Source: Lachnospiraceae bacterium FE2018 (GTDB lineage: Bacteria > Bacillota > Clostridia > Lachnospirales > Lachnospiraceae). From it: 64,000 nucleotides of DNA. Location of the stretch: NCBI GenBank assembly GCA_000702845.1, contig JNKK01000002.1:104384-168383 (forward strand), in the 5' to 3' direction. The notes under the pieces are model-generated. The model had not been told where the DNA came from, did no database searches, and saw only the letters and a program-made list of their open reading frames with translations. Shown one piece after another: positions 7,990-17,570 of the stretch. How positions within the stretch are numbered: the first letter of the stretch is position 1; each line of letters opens with the position of its first letter. Both the position numbers and the translations under genes were made by a program.

Positions 7990-8018
7990 ATTATAACACA
8001 TACATTGTCTGTGTTAAA
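7990..8018 (-). promoter_or_regulatory. Probable promoter of the S1-domain gene
   Basis: Read on the minus strand: TTTAAC (-35, 8018-8013) and perfect TATAAT (-10, 7995-7990) with a 17-base spacer. Confidence 0.55.
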
Positions 8019-8188
8019 GCGGAATTATAAGATTTTTCGCATATTTTCAAGGGTTTTTAAGGGGGGTTAAGTATTTGTATACACTAATAGCTCTTTGATT
8101 TGCCATATCTGTATCATATAGACGCATATCATCATGAGATAAATAATCCGACAATTAACAAAAAATAGAAAAAATTTCAAAAATCTTG

Positions 8189-9591
<1,403 letters not shown>

Positions 9592-9660
9592 CCGGGCATC
9601 ATCTGATACGGGGAGTGTTTCATATATTAATGAAATAATAATCAAATAATAATCAGATCA

Positions 9661-9694
9661 ATCCGCCGCAGTCTCTGGCTGCGGCGGATTTTTC
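9661..9694 (+). terminator. Intrinsic terminator of gdhA
   Basis: Perfect 11-bp stem ATCCGCCGCAG / CTGCGGCGGAT (9661-9671 with 9679-9689) and a T-run to 9693. Confidence 0.9.
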
Positions 9695-9789
9695 GTACGA
9701 TTTGTTACCGGAATTCTGGTCAAGTGTTAAAAAAACGACAAATCAGTAGACCATAATTGTTAAGTAATCTTCACATTGTTTTCTTTTTC

Positions 9790-9818
9790 TTTACAAACTC
9801 CCGTGTATGCGATAATAT
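9790..9818 (+). promoter_or_regulatory. Probable promoter of murA
   Basis: TTTACA (9790-9795) and TAATAT (9813-9818) with a 17-base spacer, about 120 bases before ATG 9939. The 347-base gap 9592-9938 otherwise holds only the gdhA terminator and A/T-rich sequence. Confidence 0.5.
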
Positions 9819-9938
9819 GACACTATATTAGTTTACAAAGGATACTCTGATTGATAAAAGCGCATCTGTTCGTGCGCGTGTATCAGGAAGATGTAAACTG
9901 ATATAACAGGGAGATAAAAAGAATAATCGAGGTGGAGA

Positions 9939-11231
9939 ATGGACAAGTATGTCATCAAAGGGGGCAATCCTCTCGTTGGTGAAGTGGAAATTGGGGGAGC
10001 CAAGAACGCCGCGCTTGCAATTCTGACAGCTGCCATTATGACAGATGAACCTGTCACAGTGGATAATATTCCGGATGTCAGTGATATCAATGTGCTGCTT
10101 GAGGCAATTTCCGTCATCGGCGCAACAGTAGAGCGTCTTGACCGCCACACGGCCCGCATCAATGGGGTAACGATCGGGTCTGTCAGCGTGGATTACGCCT
10201 ATATTAAGAAAATTCGTGCATCTTATTATCTGCTCGGCGCACTGCTTGGCAAGTACAAGCGCGCAGAAGTACCGCTCCCGGGCGGCTGCAATATCGGCAG
10301 CAGACCGATTGACCAGCACCTGAAAGGATTCCGGGCGCTCGGTGCGAAGGTTGAGATTAAGAACGGTAATATTATAACTTCCGCCGAACGGCTTCACGGA
10401 GCCCATATCTTCATGGATATGGTTTCTGTTGGTGCGACCATTAATATCATGATGGCTGCGGCTCTGGCAGAGGGCAATACAATTATTGAAAATGCAGCGA
10501 GAGAGCCGCACGTGGTAGACGTTGCGAACTTCCTGAACTGCATGGGTGCCAACATCAAAGGTGCGGGCACGGATGTTGTCCGGATCAGGGGCGTTCAGCA
10601 GCTGCACAGAACTTCCTATACAATTGTCCCGGATATGATTGAAGCAGGCACCTATATGTTCGCTGCCGCAGCGACAAAGGGTGATGTGCTGATCAAGGAT
10701 ATCATCCCGAAACATCTTGAGGCGATGACGGCGAAGCTTCAGGAGATCGGATGCGAAGTGGAAGAATTTGATGACGCAGTTCGCGTCTGCGCAAAGACCC
10801 GTCTTGGCAAGACACAGGTCAAGACACTGCCGTATCCAGGCTTCCCGACAGATATGCAGCCGCAGATGGGCGTCGTTCTTTCACTTGCAAACGGCACAAG
10901 TATTGTGACAGAGAGCATCTTTGAGAACCGCTTTAAATATGCGGATGAACTGATGCGCATGGGCGCTAATGTCAAGATCGAAGGCAATACGGCGATTATC
11001 GACGGTGTTCCGGAACTGACCGGCGCACGCATCAGCGCACCGGATCTGAGAGCCGGCGCGGCGCTTGTTATTGCAGGTCTCGCAGCTGAAGGTGTGACCG
11101 TCGTTGATGATATCGTGTATATCCAGCGCGGCTATGAGAATTTTGCCGGAAAGCTGCGCAGTCTCGGTGCTGAAATCGAACAGGTACGCGAGGAACGTGA
11201 GATTATGAAATTCCGTCTGCGCGTCGGCTGA
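9939..11231 (+). CDS. murA: UDP-N-acetylglucosamine 1-carboxyvinyltransferase
   Basis: A 430-residue enzyme catalysing the first committed step of peptidoglycan synthesis: transfer of enolpyruvate from PEP to UDP-GlcNAc in the cytoplasm. N-terminal GGAKNAALAILTAAI, the active-site loop PLPGGCNIGSRPID with the reactive cysteine at residue 117 (the residue alkylated by fosfomycin), and PYPGFPTDMQPQ are all present. Firmicutes often have two paralogues (murA and murZ); which one this is cannot be told from this window. It has its own promoter and terminator. Confidence 0.96.
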   Translation: MDKYVIKGGNPLVGEVEIGGAKNAALAILTAAIMTDEPVTVDNIPDVSDINVLLEAISVIGATVERLDRHTARINGVTIGSVSVDYAYIKKIRASYYLLGALLGKYKRAEVPLPGGCNIGSRPIDQHLKGFRALGAKVEIKNGNIITSAERLHGAHIFMDMVSVGATINIMMAAALAEGNTIIENAAREPHVVDVANFLNCMGANIKGAGTDVVRIRGVQQLHRTSYTIVPDMIEAGTYMFAAAATKGDVLIKDIIPKHLEAMTAKLQEIGCEVEEFDDAVRVCAKTRLGKTQVKTLPYPGFPTDMQPQMGVVLSLANGTSIVTESIFENRFKYADELMRMGANVKIEGNTAIIDGVPELTGARISAPDLRAGAALVIAGLAAEGVTVVDDIVYIQRGYENFAGKLRSLGAEIEQVREEREIMKFRLRVG

Positions 11232-11301
11232 CTTCAACGTTTTGGCATGCCGGAAAGAAGCCCCGTGACTTACAGGGCGGAGCGTTATTATTAGAGAGAA
11301 G

Positions 11302-11349
11302 AATTCGTGGGACAATTTTATAAATGTGTCCCACGAATTTTGTTTTTTT
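11302..11349 (+). terminator. Intrinsic terminator of murA
   Basis: AATTCGTGGGACA (11302-11314) pairs perfectly over 13 bp with TGTCCCACGAATT (11327-11339), followed by TTTGTTTTTTT. Confidence 0.9.
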
Positions 11350-11350
11350 C

Positions 11351-11379
11351 TTGACGATTATTTGGAAACGCGCTATTGT
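11351..11379 (+). promoter_or_regulatory. Promoter of the SAM riboswitch-metK transcript
   Basis: TTGACG (11351-11356) and TATTGT (11374-11379) with a 17-base spacer, about 65 bases before the aptamer begins. Confidence 0.6.
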
Positions 11380-11449
11380 ATGTATGTTATTGAGCCCGGA
11401 CTGCAGAGAATGTGTTTCTGTAAAGGACCGGAACCAAACAGAATAGAAA

Positions 11450-11598
11450 CTCTTATTCAGAGTGGTGGAGGTACAGAGGACCTGTGAAGCCACGGCAACC
11501 CCGCTGAGCGGAAGGTGCCAGCCTGAGCGAGCAATTCGAACAATAAGAGGATGATAGAAGATCCGTCTTATTTTCAGAATCAATAAGATGGTTTTTTT
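11450..11598 (+). promoter_or_regulatory. SAM-I (S-box) riboswitch with terminator, controlling metK
   Basis: The aptamer spans about 11450-11550. P1 is CTCTTATT paired with AATAAGAG, and it contains the S-box core AGAGTGGTGGAGG, the conserved TGAAGCC-x-CGGCAACC segment and GGAAGGTGCCA. The expression platform is a terminator: CCGTCTTATT (11563-11572) pairs with AATAAGATGG (11582-11591) before a T-run at 11592-11598. The terminator arm CTTATT resembles the 5' P1 strand and can pair in its place, as usual in S-box switches. High SAM should stabilise P1 and end transcription, lowering metK expression. Confidence 0.95.
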
Positions 11599-11664
11599 TA
11601 TTATAAAGGTATTTAAAGATACTATTTACTACTTTACAATTTTTCACAGGAGATATAAAAGCAT

Positions 11665-12852
11665 ATGGAAAAATTACTCTTCACATCCGAGTCAGTTACT
11701 GAGGGACATCCGGATAAAATCTGTGACGCCATTTCTGATGCCGTGCTCGACGCATGCATGGAACAGGATCCGATGAGCCGCGTTGCCTGCGAGACATCAA
11801 CAACAACCGGTCTTGTACTCGTTATGGGTGAAATCACAACCAAGGCGAATCTGGACATTCAGAAGATTGTCCGCGACACCGTTACGGAAATCGGCTATAC
11901 ACGCGGAAAATATGGATTCGACGCGGAAAACTGCGCGGTCATCGTGGCGCTTGACAAGCAGTCGACTGACATCGCGATGGGCGTTGACAAAGCCCTTGAG
12001 GCAAAGGAATCCGAGATGTCCGATGAAGATATCGAGGCAATCGGTGCCGGAGATCAGGGTATGATGTTCGGATATGCCTGCAATGAGACAGAAGAACTGA
12101 TGCCGTATCCGATTTCTCTGGCACATAAGCTGGCAAAACGCCTGACAGAAGTCCGCAAAAACGGAACACTTCCGTATCTGCGTCCGGACGGAAAGTCCCA
12201 GGTTACAGTTGAATACGACGCAAATGGTGTTCCGAAACGTCTGGATGCTGTCGTCATTTCAACACAGCACGGTCCGGATATCACACAGAGCCAGATCCAT
12301 GAGGAGATCAAGAAGTACGTTCTGGATCCGGTACTGCCTAAAGAGCTCCTGGATGGCGGCACCAAATTCTACATCAACCCGACCGGCCGTTTTGTGATCG
12401 GCGGACCGCACGGGGATTCCGGTCTGACCGGCCGCAAAATCATTGTAGACACCTACGGCGGATATGCACGTCACGGCGGCGGCGCATTCTCCGGCAAGGA
12501 CTGCACGAAGGTCGACCGTTCTGCAGCGTACGCGGCGCGTTATGTTGCAAAGAATATCGTTGCTGCCGGACTGGCAGATAAGTGCGAGATTCAGCTGTCC
12601 TATGCAATCGGCGTTGCACAGCCGACATCTGTACAGGTATTTACATTTGGCACAGGTAAGCTTGATGACGAAAAGCTGACAGATATTGTCCGCGAAAACT
12701 TTGACCTGCGCCCGGCAGGCATCATCAAGATGCTTGACCTCCGCCGTCCGATCTACCGCCAGACTGCAGCTTATGGTCATTTCGGAAGAACAGACATTGA
12801 TCTTCCGTGGGAGAAGCTGGATAAGGTCGAGGTTCTGAAGCAGTACTTATAA
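11665..12852 (+). CDS. metK: S-adenosylmethionine synthetase
   Basis: A 395-residue enzyme of standard length that makes S-adenosylmethionine from methionine and ATP. Signatures: [15 protein letters not shown] at the N-terminus (ATP and magnesium), [12 protein letters not shown] in the middle and the P-loop-like [19 protein letters not shown] near residue 270. The start follows a CAGGAGA site. The gene lies directly behind a SAM-I riboswitch, giving end-product feedback. A structured RNA with a terminator tail (12906-13013) follows 53 bases after the stop. Confidence 0.98.
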   Translation: MEKLLFTSESVTEGHPDKICDAISDAVLDACMEQDPMSRVACETSTTTGLVLVMGEITTKANLDIQKIVRDTVTEIGYTRGKYGFDAENCAVIVALDKQSTDIAMGVDKALEAKESEMSDEDIEAIGAGDQGMMFGYACNETEELMPYPISLAHKLAKRLTEVRKNGTLPYLRPDGKSQVTVEYDANGVPKRLDAVVISTQHGPDITQSQIHEEIKKYVLDPVLPKELLDGGTKFYINPTGRFVIGGPHGDSGLTGRKIIVDTYGGYARHGGGAFSGKDCTKVDRSAAYAARYVAKNIVAAGLADKCEIQLSYAIGVAQPTSVQVFTFGTGKLDDEKLTDIVRENFDLRPAGIIKMLDLRRPIYRQTAAYGHFGRTDIDLPWEKLDKVEVLKQYL

Positions 12853-12905
12853 TATACAACTGAATCAGAAAGTTCCGTTAAAGGGGATTTGTAAGCACCG
12901 AAAAG

Positions 12906-13013
12906 AAAGAGGTTCTTAATCAATGCGAGCGAATTTGTCCAAAGGAGCCTGAAGACAGCGGCAGCTGGCTGAAGGGGACGACGACTGAGCGTGCATGATA
13001 AGAACCTCTTTTT
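12906..13013 (+). ncRNA. Structured RNA with terminator tail, class unknown
   Basis: A 13-bp closing stem joins AAAGAGGTTCTTA (12906-12918) to TAAGAACCTCTTT (12999-13011) and runs into TTTTT (13009-13013). About 80 bases are enclosed. Inside, ATGC (12923-12926) pairs with GCAT (12993-12996), GTCC (12937-12940) with GGAC (12976-12979), AGC (12946-12948) with GCT (12968-12970), and CAGC-GGCA-GCTG forms a tip (12956-12967). Purine-rich one-sided loops (TGAAGA, GAAGG, GACGACTGAG) remain unpaired. This is more elaborate than a plain terminator and looks like an aptamer or small RNA between metK and a histidine kinase gene. It matches no RNA class that I recognise. Confidence 0.55.
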
Positions 13014-13081
13014 GCTGCAGGGGGAGCGAGTTTAGAAAGATTTCACATCACCGCGAAGAGGAGTGTGTTATACTGTAAACT

Positions 13082-14212
13082 ATGGGTGAAGAACAAGGCA
13101 TGCGCCTGAAAAACCGAATACGAATTGCATTTACTCTGGTGGTTCTGGTCCCGCTTGTGCTGACGGGCCTCATTTTTGTGCTGTTTTTGCAGCATGCGGA
13201 ACCCATGTATCCCGTGGCAATGCTGCGCAGTGATATCTGGTTTACCGTCATTGTCGTGTTTGTCGGCATTCTGATTCTGACCAGTGTGATCGCAGCCGTC
13301 TGGATTTATCATCAGATCGCTTCTCCGCTGGCAGAACTGAAGTGGGCAGCCCGCAATATCCGGGATGGCAATCTTGATTTTACCATTGATGCCATGAGCA
13401 ATATCCGTGAGGTGAATGAACTCAGTGAGGATTTCGAGGAGATGCGTCTGCGCCTGAAAGAATCTGCTGAAGAAAAGCTGGAGGGGGATAAGGAGAGCAA
13501 GGAACTGATCAGCAATATCTCGCATGATCTGCGGACGCCGATCACGGCAATCAAGGGATATGCGCTCGGCCTGATTGACGGTGTGGCTTCTACACCGGAG
13601 AAAAGAGATCACTACATCCATACCATATATAACAAAGCAAATGATATGGACAAACTGATTGACGAACTGACCATTTATTCCAGACTCGATACCAACCGGA
13701 TTCCTTATACCTTCGCGCAGCTCAATGTATCAGACTATTTTGGGGACTGTATTGAAGATCTCCGGGTGGATCTGCAGGCACAGGATATCGGACTGGTTTA
13801 TCAGAATGATGTAGCGGATGATGTTCTGATGATCGCAGATGCCGAGCAGCTGAAGCGCGCGGTCAACAATGTGATCAGCAATGCCGTGAAATATATGGAC
13901 AAACCCGCTGCAGTAATTCAGGTGCGCCTGAAGGACGTGGGTGATTTTATCCAGGTAGAAATCGAGGACAACGGAAAAGGAATCGCCCAGCGGGATCTGG
14001 CGCGCATTTTTGACCGGTTTTACCGGACAGACGCTTCCCGCAACAGCCGCGTAGGGGGCAGCGGAATCGGATTATCGATCGTGCGGAAAATCATAGAGGA
14101 TCATGAAGGAAAGGTCTGGGCAACCAGCAGAGAAGGCGCAGGGACGACCATTTATTTTGTACTGCGGAAGTATATTCCGTCGGAAGAAGTTTTCGCGCCG
14201 GAAGATGTGTGA
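13082..14212 (+). CDS. Membrane sensor histidine kinase
   Basis: A 376-residue kinase with two membrane segments (about residues 12-35 and 53-78) and a short extracytoplasmic loop of under 20 residues. They are followed by a HAMP domain (about 78-130), a HisKA domain with the phospho-accepting histidine in LISNISHDLRTPITAIKGYA, and an ATPase domain with N-box VNNVISNAVKYM, DNGKGI and GGSGIGLSIV. The start is uncertain: ATG 13082 lacks a well-spaced site, and ATG 13100 behind AAGG is also possible. A TATACT at 13069-13074 suggests transcription starts close by. The response regulator gene follows after 57 bases. The tiny outer loop suggests that it senses membrane stress or a partner protein rather than a soluble ligand; that is inference. 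Confidence 0.93.
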   Translation: MGEEQGMRLKNRIRIAFTLVVLVPLVLTGLIFVLFLQHAEPMYPVAMLRSDIWFTVIVVFVGILILTSVIAAVWIYHQIASPLAELKWAARNIRDGNLDFTIDAMSNIREVNELSEDFEEMRLRLKESAEEKLEGDKESKELISNISHDLRTPITAIKGYALGLIDGVASTPEKRDHYIHTIYNKANDMDKLIDELTIYSRLDTNRIPYTFAQLNVSDYFGDCIEDLRVDLQAQDIGLVYQNDVADDVLMIADAEQLKRAVNNVISNAVKYMDKPAAVIQVRLKDVGDFIQVEIEDNGKGIAQRDLARIFDRFYRTDASRNSRVGGSGIGLSIVRKIIEDHEGKVWATSREGAGTTIYFVLRKYIPSEEVFAPEDV

Positions 14213-14269
14213 AACGCGGCCGGAACCGGCGGTCATGGGCAGATATAGTTAAGCGGGAGGAAACTGCAG

Positions 14270-14956
14270 ATGAGTAAAATACTGATCATTGAAGACGAAG
14301 AAGCGATTGCAAATCTGGAAAAGGATTATCTGGAACTGTCGGATTTTGAAGTGGAAATTGCCGCCGACGGAACGACCGGGCTGGATCGGGCGCTGGAAGG
14401 GAATTTTGATCTGATCGTGCTGGATCTGATGCTGCCGGGCGTTGACGGATTTGCGATCTGCCAGCAGATCCGGGAGCAGCGTGATATCCCGGTGATTATT
14501 GTTTCCGCGCGAAAAGACGATATCGATAAGATTCGTGGTCTCGGACTTGGAGCGGACGATTATATGACAAAGCCGTTTTCTCCCAGTGAAATGGTGGCGC
14601 GCGTAAAAGCGCATCTGGCGCGGTATGACCGGCTGGTCGGCATCAAGCCGGAAAATGATATCATCGAAATCCGCGGCATAAAGATTGATAAGACGGCACG
14701 CCGTGTCTGGGTCAACGGGGAGGAAAAGGCATTTACAAATAAGGAATTTGATCTTCTGACGTTCCTCGCGGAGAATCCGAATCACGTGTTTAAAAAAGAG
14801 GAATTGTTCCAGAAAATCTGGAACATGGAGTCTTTTGGCGATATCGCGACGGTAACCGTTCATATCAAGAAGATTCGAGAGAAGATAGAGTTCAATTCTT
14901 CCAAGCCGCAGTATATCGAGACGATCTGGGGCGTGGGATACCGGTTTAAGATATGA
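14270..14956 (+). CDS. OmpR/PhoB family response regulator
   Basis: A 228-residue regulator. The receiver domain (1-120) has the acidic pocket EDEE, the phospho-acceptor aspartate in DLIVLDLMLPGVDG, and the threonine/serine and lysine switch residues in VIIVSARKDD and MTKPFSP. The C-terminal winged helix (about 130-228) ends with ATVTVHIKKIREKIEF and ETIWGVGYRFKI, typical of the OmpR class. It follows its cognate kinase and has its own GGGAGGA site. Target genes are not evident in the window. A terminator lies at 15015-15046. Confidence 0.96.
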   Translation: MSKILIIEDEEAIANLEKDYLELSDFEVEIAADGTTGLDRALEGNFDLIVLDLMLPGVDGFAICQQIREQRDIPVIIVSARKDDIDKIRGLGLGADDYMTKPFSPSEMVARVKAHLARYDRLVGIKPENDIIEIRGIKIDKTARRVWVNGEEKAFTNKEFDLLTFLAENPNHVFKKEELFQKIWNMESFGDIATVTVHIKKIREKIEFNSSKPQYIETIWGVGYRFKI

Positions 14957-15014
14957 GTGCGCGAAACACGGAGCAATCCGTATATCACGAAGCGTTTATG
15001 AGCGTGTTGCAAAG

Positions 15015-15046
15015 AGCGGCCAGGTAAAAAAACCAGGCCGCTTTCT
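15015..15046 (+). terminator. Intrinsic terminator of the two-component operon
   Basis: AGCGGCC (15015-15021) pairs with GGCCGCT (15036-15042); inner GGT/ACC extends the stem, and TTTCT follows. Confidence 0.75.
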
Positions 15047-15066
15047 ATTAATACAAAGTAAGAACC

Positions 15067-15095
15067 TTGTACTTTTTTCCGGCGTAGGTTATAAT
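15067..15095 (+). promoter_or_regulatory. Promoter upstream of the secreted repeat protein
   Basis: TTGTAC (15067-15072) and perfect TATAAT (15090-15095) with a 17-base spacer. The leader to ATG 15236 is about 135 bases and contains no clear fold. Confidence 0.65.
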
Positions 15096-15235
15096 AATTT
15101 TTACAGTATTATTAACAAGAATGAATAGGAAAAATTCTTCTGTTATGTGATTCGCCTTATATAGTACAGACAGACATGCTTTACAGGGGAGAAGAACATG
15201 TAAGGTGTGTCTTTTTATTTAAGGAGGTTATATCT

Positions 15236-17224
15236 ATGCGATCTGAAAAGCTGAAAAGGTTCTGTGCGGTGCTTCTCTCGGTGCTGATACTCTTTACGAT
15301 GATGCCGTCTCTCGCACTGGCAGATGATCCCGTTATGTATGCAATCACAGTTGATACCGGGATTTCATACGGAGGAACAGTGAACGTTCAGGCAGAGGCT
15401 GCAGAAGGAGATATTGTCACATTTACTTTGATGCCGGATGAAGGCTATACTTATAAGAAAGAAAAAGTGACTGTAACAGGGAATGATGGAGAAGTGTCTG
15501 TGACGGGCGAAGGCCCTGAATTCACATTTGAAATGCCTGCTTCTGCTGTCACGATTACGGCGGAATTTGTGCGCGAAAGTACCATTGAGGTAAAAACGGC
15601 AGAGCATGGAAATGTTCAGGCTGATAAAGAAAAAGCGTGCACGGGAGATACTGTCACATTTACTGCAGTACCTGAAGAAGGTTATGAGAGAGTAAGTGTA
15701 ACTGTAAGTGGAAGTGATGGGGAAGTATCTGTGACGGACGAAGGCTCGGATACATTCTCATTTGAGATGCCTGCTTCTGTTGTCACGATTACGGCTGCAT
15801 TTACACCGATTGAGAGTGACGTTGTGGTAGAAACGGCAGAGCATGGCAGTATCGAGAGTAATAAAGAAACAGCTTGCACTGGCGATACTGTTACACTCAC
15901 AGTTAAACCGGATAATTACTATAAATTAAAGTCGCTGCATTATGTAGTGGAAGGAAAAGCTCCGGTAGAGATTACGGATCATCCTTCTGATAATACGTAT
16001 ACGTTTACAATGCCGGGTGCAAAGGTCACAGTTGTTCCGGAGTTTGAGGATATCATTTACACGATCAGTGCCGATCCGGATATGAAGAATGGTTCTGTCA
16101 CGTTTACAGATGACAGTGGAAATCCAGTAATAGGCGCCAAGTATTTTGGCAGAGTCAACGTAAATGTCGATCCGGATTCGGGCTATCTGCTTGAAACAAT
16201 CCACGCAGAAGGCGGCGGCAGACGATACGACGATATTTTCAGCGAATCCAGCGGCAGATATTATATCAGCGCAATGCCTGCTGTTGACCTGACGGTATAC
16301 GCGACATTTAAAACACATACACACGCGCTGGTGCATACTGCGGCAGCGTCGCCTTCATGCGAAACGAGCGGAAATGTCGAGTACTGGCACTGTGAGGAGT
16401 GCAGCTCATATTTTACTGATGCCGAAGCTACGAATAAGATCAGAAGAGCCGATCTTATTCTCCCTGCAATCGGACACAGCTGGGGTGCCTGGACTGTGAC
16501 GAAACAGCCGACTGCAACCAAAGCAGGCGAAAAGAAGCGCGTTTGCAAACATGACAGTTCTCATATTGAGACTGAGAAGATTCCGGCAACCGGAAAGAAG
16601 GAAACGCCGACACCCACACCGGAAAAAAAGAAACCGGAAAAATCCACTAAAAAAGAGGTTTTAGTTGCAAAAGCAAAGACGGGAACAAATCAGGTGACAC
16701 TGTCCTGGAATAAAATCAAAGATGCGGACAGATATGTCATTATGTTCAGCAAGTGCAATGACAGCGAAAAAGACTATAAAGTAAAGAAGATTAAAACTGT
16801 AAAGGCAAATGTTCTTAAGTATACAGTTAAAAAGCTTGAAAACGGCAGATGCTATAAATACAAGATTATTGCACAGAAGAAGAAGAAAGGGAACTATAAA
16901 AATCTCGCAAAAACATTCCTGAGTCATACGATTATCGGAAACGAAAGCAGTCATGAGGCGGTGCCGAAGAGTCTGAAACTGAACAAAAAAGCAGTTACGC
17001 TCACGGCGGGCAAGACGGTTAAGCTGAAAGGAAAGATTAAACTGTATAATTCAGAGAGAGAAATCATGTCACATGCCCCGGCCCTCAGATTTGCCACCAG
17101 TGATCCGGGTGTTGCGACTGTGAGCACGGCTGGAAAAATCACAGCAAAAAAGAAGGGGACATGTACGGTCTATGCGCAGACCATCAACGGAATCTGCCAG
17201 AAATGCAAGGTGACGGTTAATTAA
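15236..17224 (+). CDS. Secreted multi-domain surface protein (bacterial repeats, FN3-like, Ig-like BIG2)
   Basis: A 662-residue exported protein starting at ATG 15236 behind AAGGAGG. A signal peptide with hydrophobic core AVLLSVLILF and a likely cut after ALA opens the protein. Three to four beta-rich repeats of about 75 residues follow (about 30-320), each with a TAEHGNVQADKE-type start, ACTGDTVTFTAVPEEGY and an EMPASVVTITAAF end. Two cysteine/histidine modules follow (HTHALVHTAAASPSCETSG, then SWGAWTVTKQPTATKAGEKK), a proline-threonine linker, a fibronectin III-like segment (NQVTLSWNKIKDADRYVIMF) and a C-terminal BIG2 domain. No LPxTG anchor or transmembrane tail is present, so it is secreted or held non-covalently. 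Such modules are common in adhesins and wall-binding proteins of gut Clostridia; the exact role is unknown. Confidence 0.85.
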   Translation: MRSEKLKRFCAVLLSVLILFTMMPSLALADDPVMYAITVDTGISYGGTVNVQAEAAEGDIVTFTLMPDEGYTYKKEKVTVTGNDGEVSVTGEGPEFTFEMPASAVTITAEFVRESTIEVKTAEHGNVQADKEKACTGDTVTFTAVPEEGYERVSVTVSGSDGEVSVTDEGSDTFSFEMPASVVTITAAFTPIESDVVVETAEHGSIESNKETACTGDTVTLTVKPDNYYKLKSLHYVVEGKAPVEITDHPSDNTYTFTMPGAKVTVVPEFEDIIYTISADPDMKNGSVTFTDDSGNPVIGAKYFGRVNVNVDPDSGYLLETIHAEGGGRRYDDIFSESSGRYYISAMPAVDLTVYATFKTHTHALVHTAAASPSCETSGNVEYWHCEECSSYFTDAEATNKIRRADLILPAIGHSWGAWTVTKQPTATKAGEKKRVCKHDSSHIETEKIPATGKKETPTPTPEKKKPEKSTKKEVLVAKAKTGTNQVTLSWNKIKDADRYVIMFSKCNDSEKDYKVKKIKTVKANVLKYTVKKLENGRCYKYKIIAQKKKKGNYKNLAKTFLSHTIIGNESSHEAVPKSLKLNKKAVTLTAGKTVKLKGKIKLYNSEREIMSHAPALRFATSDPGVATVSTAGKITAKKKGTCTVYAQTINGICQKCKVTVN

Positions 17225-17328
17225 GTTAAGTGATCCATGAACTTTTGGTGAAGTCCTGACAGACTGTATTGGAATACCACGGCATGTATGATATGATATA
17301 GCCACTTTCGGAAAGGTGTGTGAATAAT

Positions 17329-17550
17329 ATGGGAAATATGTCTGAAAAAGAAATAGCTGCAAAGGGCAGGATCAAAGGAAAACTTGAAGAATTGATGCCG
17401 AAGGGCTCTGTGGTGGATGATGCACTGCTTGATAAGGTTGCAGGCGGTCTGTCAGAGGAGGCGTTTCTCTCACAGATTTCGAATATTGAACTGATCATGG
17501 CAGATGCAAAACCCTATCCGGGAGGACTTGGAGGAACTAAGAAAAAATAA
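17329..17550 (+). CDS. Small peptide with double-glycine leader-like motif (possible bacteriocin/RiPP precursor)
   Basis: A 73-residue peptide; ATG 17329 lies ten bases after AAGGTG (GTG 17320 and ATG 17338 are alternatives). Residues before the middle are charged and helical (EKEIAAKGRIKGKLEEL), then comes DDALLDKVAGG. This closely resembles the 'L-x-x-V-x-GG' cleavage site of double-glycine leader peptides. The remaining 33 residues (LSEEAFLSQISNIELIMADA, then a glycine-rich basic tail KPYPGGLGGTKKK) would be the product. No cysteine is present, which argues against lanthipeptides. No peptidase-transporter is seen nearby. The gene is 20 bases upstream of a membrane phosphatase gene, so a signalling peptide is another possibility. 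Function not established. Confidence 0.6.
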   Translation: MGNMSEKEIAAKGRIKGKLEELMPKGSVVDDALLDKVAGGLSEEAFLSQISNIELIMADAKPYPGGLGGTKKK

Positions 17551-17570
17551 ACTGGAGTCCTTAAGAGCAG

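Noticed and set aside
11450..11598. T-box reading of the metK leader
   Set aside because: The S-box core and GGCAACC segment are unmistakable, and the gene is metK, so SAM-I is the right class.
12946..12980. Hammerhead ribozyme, suggested by CTGAAGA in the RNA after metK
   Set aside because: The GAAA box and cleavage-site helix needed for a hammerhead core are not found in the correct positions.
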